From a virus, in IMG/VR virus record IMGVR_UViG_3300034198_025259, positions 1-23,078 of that record: DNA of 23,078 nt. One strand, given 5' to 3'. Under the pieces are notes generated by a model. That model was not told the DNA's origin. It ran no database searches and worked only from the letters and a program-made list of their open reading frames with translations. Each line of letters begins with the position of its first letter. The stretch's first letter is position 1. Shown here one piece after another: positions 1 through 6,103 of this stretch. The position numbers and the translations under genes are program-made.

Positions 1-73
1 CCCACAGGGATGAAGAGATAGTCCACCCCTCTAAGAAACTAGAGACCAGGAGAACGATTTTCCAAAAATCTTG
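1..73 (+). ncRNA. 3' end of a group I intron interrupting the major capsid gene (5' part outside window)
   Basis: The sequence at 12-24 (GAAGAGATAGTCC) matches the conserved J8/7-P7 3' strand of group I introns, usually written AAGATATAGTCC. It is followed by a short hairpin at 29-44, CTCTA/TAGAG closed around a GAAA-type loop, in the place and form of P9. A second hairpin lies at 49-63, GGAGAA/TTTTCC with one G-U pair. The presumed intron then ends on a G near 73, and the capsid protein frame opens immediately. The order P7, P9 with GAAA loop, terminal G matches small bacterial group I introns such as the Azoarcus tRNA-Ile intron, recalled from memory. P1-P6, any homing endonuclease and the 5' exon would lie left of base 1. 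The exact 3' splice site could be off by a few bases. Confidence 0.72.
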
Positions 74-1204
74 GGTGCGGAACTTTATCGCCCCCACCCT
101 GCTTACATCGCAGAAATGGCAGTCGAGCCTGTGGTCGTTCACGACTTCACTCGTCAGCCCGGTCAAACTGTTCAGTTAGATCGCTATAAGTTCTGGGGTA
201 CCCCTGGTACTAAGGACAGCCGTGAGCGTATTGCCGATCAAACCATCGGTACCGCTAACAGCCGCAACATCACGAAGGAGAAAGTCCTTGTGGTGCTGAA
301 GGAGTACACTGGCCCTGCAGACCCGGGTGATCCGACTCAGCCTTCTACCTTCAAGATTGCACGTGAAACTCTGATTACCGCCCAGCGTCTTCTGCTGGAC
401 ACCGGTAACCTGAATATGTTCCACCAGTCGATCGGTAGCCTGACGCTGCTTGACGACTATCGCCGTTGGCGTGATCGCGTGTTCATTGATGAACTCGCCA
501 AAGCAGAAGCCAATGGTGCTGCCTCTACTACCCAAGGCGGTTACTACTTCCCTGGTGCTAAGACCAAGAACGCTTCTGGTCAGATCACCTATACCTCTGA
601 TGAGTACACCGCAGAAACTCAGCAGTTCCAAGTGCGCACCGATCTTCTGACTGTGGTCAAGGATCTCCGTAAGCGCAACACTCCTACCTTCGCTGATGGT
701 CTGTATCGCTGTATTTGCGATCCAACCTTCATGATGCACCTGCGTCGTGATCCTGACTTCCGCGAAATCGCACGTTACTCCGGTAACCCTGGCCAAGGCA
801 TGTACATGGGCAACCCCATGATGCCTAACAACGCCAGCTTCTACATGGGTCCCCAGGCTGGTCAAGGTTACTTCCTGGCTGGCGAACCTGTAATGCCTAC
901 TGGCGTGCAGTTCGAAGGTGTTAAGTTCTTCGAGTCGACCAACTTCCCGACCAAGAACGTCAGCGCTTCGTTCAACAACGGTTCTACCTACACCTCCCAG
1001 GAAGTTGCACAAGGCTACTTCTTTGGTCCTCAGTCCATCGGTGTTGGCATCGGCGGCCCTAATGCCCAGGTGCTCATCAACAACAACGATGACTTCAGCC
1101 GTTTCATCATCCTGATCTGGCAACTGTATGCAGGCTTCGAGATCCTGAACAAGGACTTCGTGACCACCGCATTCAGCTTCGTTCAAGACGACGGCAACAT
1201 CTGA
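71..1204 (+). CDS. Major capsid protein, 3' exon (N-terminus in an upstream exon)
   Basis: This is the main shell protein of the phage head, an HK97-type fold by expectation, resembling cyanophage and N4-gp56-like capsid proteins. The frame begins at a TTG with no usable Shine-Dalgarno (AGGAGA at 48-53 is about 17 nt away) and enters mid-domain at YRPHPAYIAEMAVEP, followed by DFTRQPGQTVQLDRYKFWG. An N-terminal arm therefore seems missing, as expected if the 5' exon lies beyond an intron. The dense run of conserved-looking aromatic/Gly/Pro motifs and the strongly biased codons (ACC, AAC, GGT, CGT, TTC) suggest very high expression. It ends with TGA immediately followed by TAA. A long antisense open frame over it is a codon-bias shadow. 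The assignment comes from motif memory plus position upstream of virion genes; the fold class is inferred. Confidence 0.8.
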   Translation: MGAELYRPHPAYIAEMAVEPVVVHDFTRQPGQTVQLDRYKFWGTPGTKDSRERIADQTIGTANSRNITKEKVLVVLKEYTGPADPGDPTQPSTFKIARETLITAQRLLLDTGNLNMFHQSIGSLTLLDDYRRWRDRVFIDELAKAEANGAASTTQGGYYFPGAKTKNASGQITYTSDEYTAETQQFQVRTDLLTVVKDLRKRNTPTFADGLYRCICDPTFMMHLRRDPDFREIARYSGNPGQGMYMGNPMMPNNASFYMGPQAGQGYFLAGEPVMPTGVQFEGVKFFESTNFPTKNVSASFNNGSTYTSQEVAQGYFFGPQSIGVGIGGPNAQVLINNNDDFSRFIILIWQLYAGFEILNKDFVTTAFSFVQDDGNI

Positions 1205-1205
1205 T

Positions 1206-1219
1206 AACTATTAATAGTT
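1206..1219. repeat. 14-bp perfect palindrome between capsid gene and next gene
   Basis: AACTATTAATAGTT reads the same on both strands and follows the TGA stop of the capsid gene. As RNA it would form only a weak 5-bp stem, with no T-run, so it is not a convincing terminator. It could be an mRNA processing site or chance. Confidence 0.3.
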
Positions 1220-1240
1220 CCAAAACATAAGGAAAGATAA

Positions 1241-2032
1241 ATGACCTATTTGTCCTCTAAGAAGATCTATCCAGGTAACTGGGCAGAGCCTCTGAATGGT
1301 TGGTACAAGAATATTGATACCAACTATGATTCCACTAACAATGGTTCCAAGGGCGGCCCCACTTCTGTGCTGGCTGTCCCTGGCTATCGTTACTTCCAGC
1401 AGCGTGGTTACGTAGCTGTTACCACCGCCTCTGGCGCAGGTGCAGTTGCTTCTGGCAGCGTGATCGTTCCTTCCCCTTATCGGAATGACGACACTCGTAC
1501 TGATATCACCGGCATGGTGATCTCTGGCAGCACCACCCTGCCTGCCTATGTGTATCGCGCAGCAGTTTCTGTCGCTTCTGGTTGGGGCGACGGCCGTGTT
1601 GCTTCTGGTATCTACGCTGCTACCGGCAACGTGATCACCTTTGGTCCTGGCCTCACCTCCACCGGCAACGCTGGTGAAGCTGTGGCACAAGCCAACCTGA
1701 CCTCCACTACTTCTGGTTCTCAGCCTGGTGAAATCTTATTCACCGCTGGTACCGCCGCCTATAGCGCTAACGCTTTCCTCACCGCTACTGGTGCTGCTGG
1801 TGTAAGCGTCAATAAGGTTTACAAGGAAGTCACTACGGCTACTACCTATACCGTCCAGGCTCGTGAGTCGCAAACCGCTACCTCCACCTCTGGTGGCTGG
1901 TACATCTCCAGCGGTGATGCAACTGCCGGCCGTATTGGTTACTTTGTGGTTGAAGTGTGCTACATCCAACCTGATGAAGCACCTGGCTACGAAGATATCG
2001 ATGGCTATCTTCTTGGCCGCACTGTTAGCTGA
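1241..2032 (+). CDS. Abundant virion protein, possible capsid decoration or head-associated protein
   Basis: 263 aa, starting at ATG 1241 behind a good ribosome site (AAGGAAAG, 1229-1236). The sequence is rich in Ser, Thr, Gly, Ala and Val with many short hydrophobic alternations, such as GYRYFQQRGYVAVTT and GYFVVEVCYIQPDE, typical of an all-beta virion protein. There is no signal peptide, transmembrane segment or enzyme motif. Codon choice is as biased as in the capsid gene and clearly different from the AT-rich genes further right, so I infer a product made in large amounts. Directly following the capsid gene, a decoration or cement protein is the natural guess; a major tail protein is the alternative. 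I do not recognise a named family. Confidence 0.6.
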   Translation: MTYLSSKKIYPGNWAEPLNGWYKNIDTNYDSTNNGSKGGPTSVLAVPGYRYFQQRGYVAVTTASGAGAVASGSVIVPSPYRNDDTRTDITGMVISGSTTLPAYVYRAAVSVASGWGDGRVASGIYAATGNVITFGPGLTSTGNAGEAVAQANLTSTTSGSQPGEILFTAGTAAYSANAFLTATGAAGVSVNKVYKEVTTATTYTVQARESQTATSTSGGWYISSGDATAGRIGYFVVEVCYIQPDEAPGYEDIDGYLLGRTVS

Positions 2033-2045
2033 ATAAGTTAAACTA

Positions 2046-2066
2046 GGACCAGACAACATCTGGTTC
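2046..2066 (+). promoter_or_regulatory. Hairpin abutting the start codon of the HhH gene, sequestering its ribosome site
   Basis: GGACCAGA (2046-2053) pairs with TCTGGTTC (2059-2066), giving eight pairs including one G-U around loop CAACA. The ATG follows one base later at 2068. The only Shine-Dalgarno-like bases (AGGA, 2045-2048) lie in the 5' arm. The fold would hide or reposition the ribosome site, suggesting translational control or coupling to ribosomes finishing the upstream gene at 2032. Confidence 0.5.
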
Positions 2067-2067
2067 T

Positions 2068-2496
2068 ATGACATTTACTCCAGCAATGCTTTATCAGCAT
2101 AAAAAAACCGGCGCAAGAGTAAAGGTTGTAAGCGAATGGGATAATGGCGATTGGTTCATGGTCGAAGATCAGGACGGTCGCCTTTACACCGCTTATAAAA
2201 CCGAGCTTTGCCCTGATGAAGCTGCTACTAAAACAGTAAAAACTCTTCAGGTAAAAGATAAAGCAGCCAAAGAAGAGCCCCGTACTTTTCCCCCGGACCA
2301 TCGTTTAAATATCAATTCAGCTACCGCACAAATGATCGCTGATCATATTAAAGGTATTGGATTGAAGACAGCCCGAGAGATTAAAGATCTTCAGATGTCC
2401 TTATCGGGTGAAAGGTTCAACAATCTCGAACAGTTAAAACAGATTAAACGTGTGGATTGGGAAGCGGTTCTAGCGGCTGACCTTATCCGAGTTTGA
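2068..2496 (+). CDS. Helix-hairpin-helix (ComEA-like) protein with an N-terminal SH3-like region
   Basis: 142 aa. The N-terminal half (about 1-52) is a small beta-rich stretch with Gly-Ala-Arg-Val-Lys-Val and Trp-Phe-Met-Val-Glu-Asp strands, reading like an SH3/KOW-type barrel. A charged Lys/Glu linker follows (about 55-75). The C-terminal part, from LNINSATAQMIADHIKGIG onward, matches the tandem helix-hairpin-helix fold of ComEA and related DNA-binding proteins, including the GIGLKTAREI hairpin. Such a protein would bind DNA backbone non-specifically. Between head genes it could act in head completion or at the neck, where DNA passes, but that role is inferred. Its start is set by the ATG just after a hairpin, and a strong terminator follows its stop by about 16 nt. 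Confidence 0.65.
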   Translation: MTFTPAMLYQHKKTGARVKVVSEWDNGDWFMVEDQDGRLYTAYKTELCPDEAATKTVKTLQVKDKAAKEEPRTFPPDHRLNINSATAQMIADHIKGIGLKTAREIKDLQMSLSGERFNNLEQLKQIKRVDWEAVLAADLIRV

Positions 2497-2512
2497 TAGA
2501 TAACATAAATAC

Positions 2513-2537
2513 ACCCCTGGGAAACCAGGGGTTTTTT
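2513..2537 (+). terminator. Rho-independent terminator after the capsid/HhH genes
   Basis: ACCCCTGG (2513-2520), loop GAAA, then CCAGGGGT (2525-2532): a perfect 8-bp GC-rich stem with a stable tetraloop, followed by five more T (2533-2537). It separates the head genes from the M15 peptidase gene that starts at 2566. Confidence 0.92.
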
Positions 2538-2565
2538 AGTCCTAAAATTAAAAATAAAACATAAG

Positions 2566-3204
2566 ATGGCGGAAAGATCTATTGTTGATGTGGGCAAATA
2601 CCTACAACGCGTTGGTTTGCGTGTAGGAGAAAACCCTGCGTTTGGTGGTGTAGGTGGCGGCCATTCCCCCACTGGCTACCACCCAAAAGGCATGGCAATC
2701 GACGTGACGGACTGGCGTCCTGATGTCGCACCAGCATATGCAGGAGGTAAAGCAATTCCCTGGCAACAACGCACAGGTGAATTGAGCTGGCGTGCAAAGC
2801 AGTTAGGACTGTTCAATGAAGCTTTAGGGCCTGGCGACCCAGGTCACCCTACACACGTACACCTGGCACTAGGGGGCAAAAAATTTATTACAGACCCACA
2901 GCTCGAATGGCTCGCCACCGGACGCTATAAAACTCCTGATGGCAAATTGACTGATGTCATGCCGACTGCAAGCATGCCCATGGGTGGTATGGTAGCCAAT
3001 AATATGCAGCAAGATATTGTTCAGCCAGAGGTAAAGAAAGATGCAGATAAATTCTTGAATGATTACATGAATGAGTATGCGCAATCTGCGATTATTGCAA
3101 GTGCATTAAGCCCTTCGTCGCCAGCGGCAAATCCAATGGCCCAGTTCCAGCAGATGTATCAGCAGATGGCACAAACAAATATTCCAAATCCATTGCTTGG
3201 TTGA
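2566..3204 (+). CDS. M15-family zinc D,D-peptidase domain protein with a virion-type tail
   Basis: 212 aa. The N-terminal domain (about 1-105) has the zinc ligands of M15/VanY-type peptidases: H39 in GYHPKG, D46 six residues after it (HPKGMAID), and H97/H99 in PTHVHLAL. Such enzymes cut D-Ala-containing cross-links or stems of peptidoglycan. The C-terminal half (about 130-212) carries no catalytic motif: it is rich in Met, Gln, Pro and Ala with an amphipathic stretch near AQSAIIASAL and a PNPLLG end. I infer a packaged, virion-associated lysin acting in the periplasm at infection rather than a lysis enzyme, because it sits among structural genes and a separate endolysin lies at 12642. The ATG at 2566 has only weak upstream purines. 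It is the first gene after the terminator. Confidence 0.82.
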   Translation: MAERSIVDVGKYLQRVGLRVGENPAFGGVGGGHSPTGYHPKGMAIDVTDWRPDVAPAYAGGKAIPWQQRTGELSWRAKQLGLFNEALGPGDPGHPTHVHLALGGKKFITDPQLEWLATGRYKTPDGKLTDVMPTASMPMGGMVANNMQQDIVQPEVKKDADKFLNDYMNEYAQSAIIASALSPSSPAANPMAQFQQMYQQMAQTNIPNPLLG

Positions 3205-3205
3205 G

Positions 3206-3220
3206 TTCATTTATAATGAA
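3206..3220 (+). other. Small AT-rich hairpin in the gap after the M15 gene
   Basis: TTCATT (3206-3211) and AATGAA (3215-3220) pair around a 3-nt loop just after the TGA at 3202-3204. There is no T-run. It may be an mRNA end-processing signal; the evidence is weak. Confidence 0.25.
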
Positions 3221-3239
3221 AAACATACGGAAATAAGCT

Positions 3240-3701
3240 GTGCAACTCAGCGACTTTGATAAAAGTAGAGTCCGGTATCACCTGGGCTACTTCACGGTTT
3301 CCGTGCCGGCAGGTGATTACGCTCGTCTTGAAGAGAGTATGAATACCATTCCGGATTCATACTTCTACGACAAGATCTCTATTCAGATTGGTCGCTGTGA
3401 CACTGCTGAAAAGAAGACAGAGGTTGCTACCTCTCCTTCTACTCGGCTAGAAAGCATCGCTGGTGATGTCGACCGTACGATCCGGTCTAGCAACGCCAAA
3501 GAAGCTCTCAAGGTTTGGGATGAGATTTATCTCTACGAAACCAACCGTCTGGCTCAAATCCTTTACGTTCCCAACTATAAGGATCCTTTCCAAGCTCGTT
3601 ATCGTTACGAGCGTTCAGGCGCTGAGTTTATTCAGGCGCTTCCAGGACCCGCTGATGTTTCAGTGGGCACACGCATTTATCTGAATATTAATTGGAGGTA
3701 G
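3240..3701 (+). CDS. Conserved cyanophage virion protein, possible head-tail connector
   Basis: 153 aa from a GTG start. No in-frame ATG exists before Met34, and the N-terminal residues LSDFDKSRVRYHLGYF look conserved, so GTG is preferred. The protein is mixed alpha/beta with no membrane segment or enzyme motif. A middle helical part (about 70-110) ends in a striking segment YVPNYKDPFQARYRYERSG, then GAEFIQALPGPADVSVGTRI. I recall similar proteins in cyanophage structural clusters, always unannotated. Size and position downstream of capsid genes fit a head-closure or connector protein; this is inference. The following gene starts 2 nt after its stop, so the two are probably translated together. 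Confidence 0.6.
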   Translation: MQLSDFDKSRVRYHLGYFTVSVPAGDYARLEESMNTIPDSYFYDKISIQIGRCDTAEKKTEVATSPSTRLESIAGDVDRTIRSSNAKEALKVWDEIYLYETNRLAQILYVPNYKDPFQARYRYERSGAEFIQALPGPADVSVGTRIYLNINWR

Positions 3702-3703
3702 TT

Positions 3704-4420
3704 ATGCCAACAGGACCCTTTTCTCGTCAGACTTGGCAAACAATTGAGGCGCTGCCCGGCAGACTGCTGGGTGGTCTTGGAAGGCTAGGTAATTATCTCG
3801 GTTCAGAAAGAGCTGCTCAAGACTATGCCAACATGCTATCTGGCACCAGACCAGCCAATGCCGCAGGCTTACCGAAACGAGGTGTGCCCTTAACTCCAGC
3901 AGAGCGGCAATCTCAGATGAATGCAATCAGAGCTTTTGAAGCTGCTCCAGGTATGCAAACAGGAGTTTCCTACGCCATGGGCTCTGGTTCGCCTGCCGTA
4001 GAACGTGCCTACCAACAAGAAAAAGCACGTGTTGCACAGATGACGGCACAGGATCCCGAGCTTCAGCGTTATGAAAAAGCCCGTATTGGAGCTAAGACAC
4101 AAGATGAAATGAACGCAGCACGTGATATTGGCATGGAGATTTGGGCTAAAGCAAATCCTCAATTAGCCGCAAAAGTAAGTGCTGGTCAGTCAGGCTACGA
4201 CACTATTCAAGGTGTGTTAGCTGGGCAAGCTGTTAATCAAGGCTATGGTTATCAGATGCCGCAGCAAATTATCGGCACACCAGCTATGGGGATGAATGCC
4301 CCACAAGGACTCCCAGCTGTGCAGTCAATGGGAGCGGCAGATACCTATGGACCACAAGGCATCGAATTTGATCCGGAAATGGTGAACAAGTTCCAGGCCT
4401 TACTGAACCTTAAAAAATAA
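3704..4420 (+). CDS. Hypothetical virion protein, Q/M/A-rich
   Basis: 238 aa. An in-frame TTG exists at 3692, but ATG 3704 has a strong Shine-Dalgarno (GGAGG, 3694-3698) at ideal spacing and begins just after the previous stop, so it is preferred. The N-terminus (about 5-40) has a Gly/Leu-rich amphipathic stretch (LPGRLLGGLGRLGNYLG) that could touch membrane. The middle (about 65-165) is alpha-helical and charged. The end is Gln/Met/Pro/Gly-rich and closes with DPEMVNKFQALLNLKK. It resembles internal or ejected virion proteins in composition, but no family is recognised. It lies between the putative connector and the tail lysozyme. Confidence 0.55.
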   Translation: MPTGPFSRQTWQTIEALPGRLLGGLGRLGNYLGSERAAQDYANMLSGTRPANAAGLPKRGVPLTPAERQSQMNAIRAFEAAPGMQTGVSYAMGSGSPAVERAYQQEKARVAQMTAQDPELQRYEKARIGAKTQDEMNAARDIGMEIWAKANPQLAAKVSAGQSGYDTIQGVLAGQAVNQGYGYQMPQQIIGTPAMGMNAPQGLPAVQSMGAADTYGPQGIEFDPEMVNKFQALLNLKK

Positions 4421-4504
4421 ATACCTTGGCGTTGCTGAGCATGTAAGTCCAACCAACTGGATACGAATCTTTTGATTCATGGAGGCCAGTGTAGTTGCTT
4501 TAAA
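4421..4504 (+). other. Non-coding gap, first part, with a two-tier stem-loop
   Basis: No open frame of useful length was found. ACTGG (4456-4460) pairs with CCAGT (4486-4490) and encloses an inner hairpin GAATC/GATTC around TTTT (4465-4478). There is no T-run downstream, so it is not a standard terminator. It could be part of a larger structured leader with the element at 4505-4612. Confidence 0.35.
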
Positions 4505-4612
4505 CCAATGATTCTCTGCCCTAAGTACGTCAAGCGAACTCTGCTGTCTTTGTCGACACTCCTCGCATTACAAACAGTCTTCGTTCCTGGTCTTAGGGCA
4601 AGTTCAAATTGG
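4505..4612 (+). ncRNA. Candidate structured RNA or leader: long rod-like fold upstream of the tail lysozyme gene
   Basis: Nested complementary blocks form one long imperfect hairpin: CCAAT (4505-4509) with ATTGG (4608-4612); TGCCCTAAG (4517-4525) with CTTAGGGCA (4592-4600), a perfect 9-bp pairing; AGCGAA (4533-4538) with TTCGTT (4580-4585, one G-U); then CTGT and TTGT (4544-4553, two-base bulge) with ACAAACAG (4570-4577). The internal loops are nearly symmetric (7x7 and 7x6 nt). The ribosome site and ATG of the lysozyme gene follow about 25 nt later. The 217-nt gap is unusual in an otherwise tightly packed operon. It does not fit a tRNA. It could be a phage small RNA, a leader controlling the lysozyme gene, or a processing element. 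Confidence 0.5.
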
Positions 4613-4637
4613 GTAGGAGAATAAAGAGAATAAAGAA

Positions 4638-5288
4638 ATGTCTCTAAATCCAAATGCTATCGCTGTAGCAAAACGCTTACAGGGCCTTGGTTTATCCACT
4701 GCACAAATTGCCGGTGTTCTTGGTAATTTTCAGTTGGAATCAGGGTTCAATCCACGCATCAATGAAGGCGGTAAAGTAGGCGCTCCTGCAGGCGCAGGTG
4801 GCTTTGGATTGGCACAATGGACGGGAGGCAGACAGAATGCACTCGTTAATTTTGCTAAGAAAAAAAAGCTTGATCCCGGCTCCATAGAAGCCCAAGCTGA
4901 CTTCTTGGCTTATGAATTGCAGGGCCCTGAGAAACGTGCATTTGAATCCCTGAAAGGAGCTGTGTCTCCAGAGGAATCGGCAAGGCGTTTCTTGGTTGAT
5001 TTTGAACGTGCTGGTGTTCCCAAAACGGATCAACGCCAGAAAGCAGCACGTTCTATTTACGAAAAGCTTGGGCAATTAGACCTTAATGCACAAGGTCAAC
5101 AGCAGCAAAATCCACCCGCTGGGGCCGCACAAAAACCACAGAACACGCAACTTGCTGGCGAAAAAGACCCCGTTCTTTTGATGATGGCACAACAGTTGGC
5201 TGCACCATTGATACAATCTTTGGTTCAGCCACAGCAAGCATCTCCGTTCAGTAAGTTCATGAACATATTTGGAATGGTGGGCCAATAA
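4638..5288 (+). CDS. Tail lysozyme (Phage_lysozyme2-like) virion-associated muramidase
   Basis: 216 aa. Residues about 8-145 match the phage tail lysozyme fold: LSTAQIAGVLGNFQLESG carries the presumed catalytic Glu34, followed by GFGLAQWTGGRQNAL, and later the helical AQADFLAYEL and SARRFLVDFERAGVP segments typical of this family. Such domains cut glycan strands locally so the tail can cross the cell wall. The C-terminal about 65 residues are Gln/Pro-rich, then amphipathic (LLMMAQQLAAPLIQSLVQ), ending FMNIFGMVGQ, much like the tail of the M15 protein at 2566. I infer a virion enzyme. The start is ATG 4638 after purine-rich AGGAGAATAAAG. The gene sits directly downstream of a long structured non-coding region. 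Confidence 0.85.
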   Translation: MSLNPNAIAVAKRLQGLGLSTAQIAGVLGNFQLESGFNPRINEGGKVGAPAGAGGFGLAQWTGGRQNALVNFAKKKKLDPGSIEAQADFLAYELQGPEKRAFESLKGAVSPEESARRFLVDFERAGVPKTDQRQKAARSIYEKLGQLDLNAQGQQQQNPPAGAAQKPQNTQLAGEKDPVLLMMAQQLAAPLIQSLVQPQQASPFSKFMNIFGMVGQ

Positions 5289-5321
5289 GTTCTATAATGT
5301 AAACAAATAGGAAGTAGAAAA

Positions 5322-6101
5322 TTGTCCTCCACCAGCTCGAACAAGCAGCCACTGTTAATTGATCGCCCGTTATTTGACTCTGTTCGAGTAACGACGCAGA
5401 CGGTTGGTAGCGCTAGCGCAAGCACTATCTTTGTGCAAGGCGGACAAGCTCCATCAATCCTGGTGGACATGGACGCTGATTTAAGTGAAGACAACAATAG
5501 TGGTGGCATTGTAGATTCCATTACGATTACTCGTAACGATTTCTATCGTGCTGCTGACTACACGGTGAATAGCGGCACATCTGGAACCGTTATTTCTCTC
5601 ACCAGTGGTCAAATTGTTTTTGTTCAGCAGCCAGGCGTTGTTTCTCCTACACCAGCAAACGGTTACGGTTATTACATCTACACAGGTGTTACAACACTGA
5701 CAGGTGTTAATACTGCATTTAACTACAGCGGTGGCACTGCAACAGGCTTCCTCTACAACGGTTCTAATTACGGCACTCAACCAGCAGTGACCTTTGTGTT
5801 TTACCACACCCGTGGCAAGACCGTACCTATTCCTGCATCTGGTGATTACCGCGTACTGTTCGCAAAAACAGTTCCAGCAAATAGTGGTACTGTCGATTGT
5901 TCCGACTTGATGCCGCAACTTGCAGCACCTGTTGCACAAGCAGGTAATACAAATGGCTTAGGTCCTACTGCTCCGCTGCGTAATAAAGGCATCTACTTGG
6001 AGCGGGGCGACCGCATTTACGTTGGTGTATTCCCAGATGGTCCAAACGTCTCTGGCTATACACCAGGTGCTCACGTCATTGCACAAGGCGGCTTCTTCTA
6101 A
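5322..6101 (+). CDS. Beta-rich virion structural protein
   Basis: 259 aa. No suitable ATG is present, so TTG 5322 is used, behind AGGAAG at 5309-5314. The N-terminus is Ser/Thr/Asn-rich. The body is full of alternating hydrophobic strands and Gly/Ser/Thr turns (GYGYYIYTGVTTLTGV, PAVTFVFYHTRGKTV). It ends with a compact segment RNKGIYLERGDRIYVGVFPDG. The sequence suggests an all-beta virion protein such as a head fibre, decoration or tail component; I recognise no enzyme motif. It is followed after only 2 nt by the 505-aa protein gene, so the two are likely co-translated partners. Confidence 0.58.
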   Translation: MSSTSSNKQPLLIDRPLFDSVRVTTQTVGSASASTIFVQGGQAPSILVDMDADLSEDNNSGGIVDSITITRNDFYRAADYTVNSGTSGTVISLTSGQIVFVQQPGVVSPTPANGYGYYIYTGVTTLTGVNTAFNYSGGTATGFLYNGSNYGTQPAVTFVFYHTRGKTVPIPASGDYRVLFAKTVPANSGTVDCSDLMPQLAAPVAQAGNTNGLGPTAPLRNKGIYLERGDRIYVGVFPDGPNVSGYTPGAHVIAQGGFF

Positions 6102-6103
6102 AA

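Noticed and set aside
176-1186. A 336-codon open frame antisense to the capsid gene
   Set aside because: It mirrors the biased codons of the capsid gene, has no ribosome site and no recognisable motif.
2504-2511. CATAAATA, resembling a T4-type late promoter
   Set aside because: Lies directly before a strong terminator, so a transcript from it would end almost at once; likely chance in AT-rich DNA.
4517-4600. 84-nt inverted-repeat element considered as a tRNA
   Set aside because: No D-arm, no anticodon arm and no TTC-type T-loop in register; the 9-bp closing stem and rod-like interior do not fit a cloverleaf.
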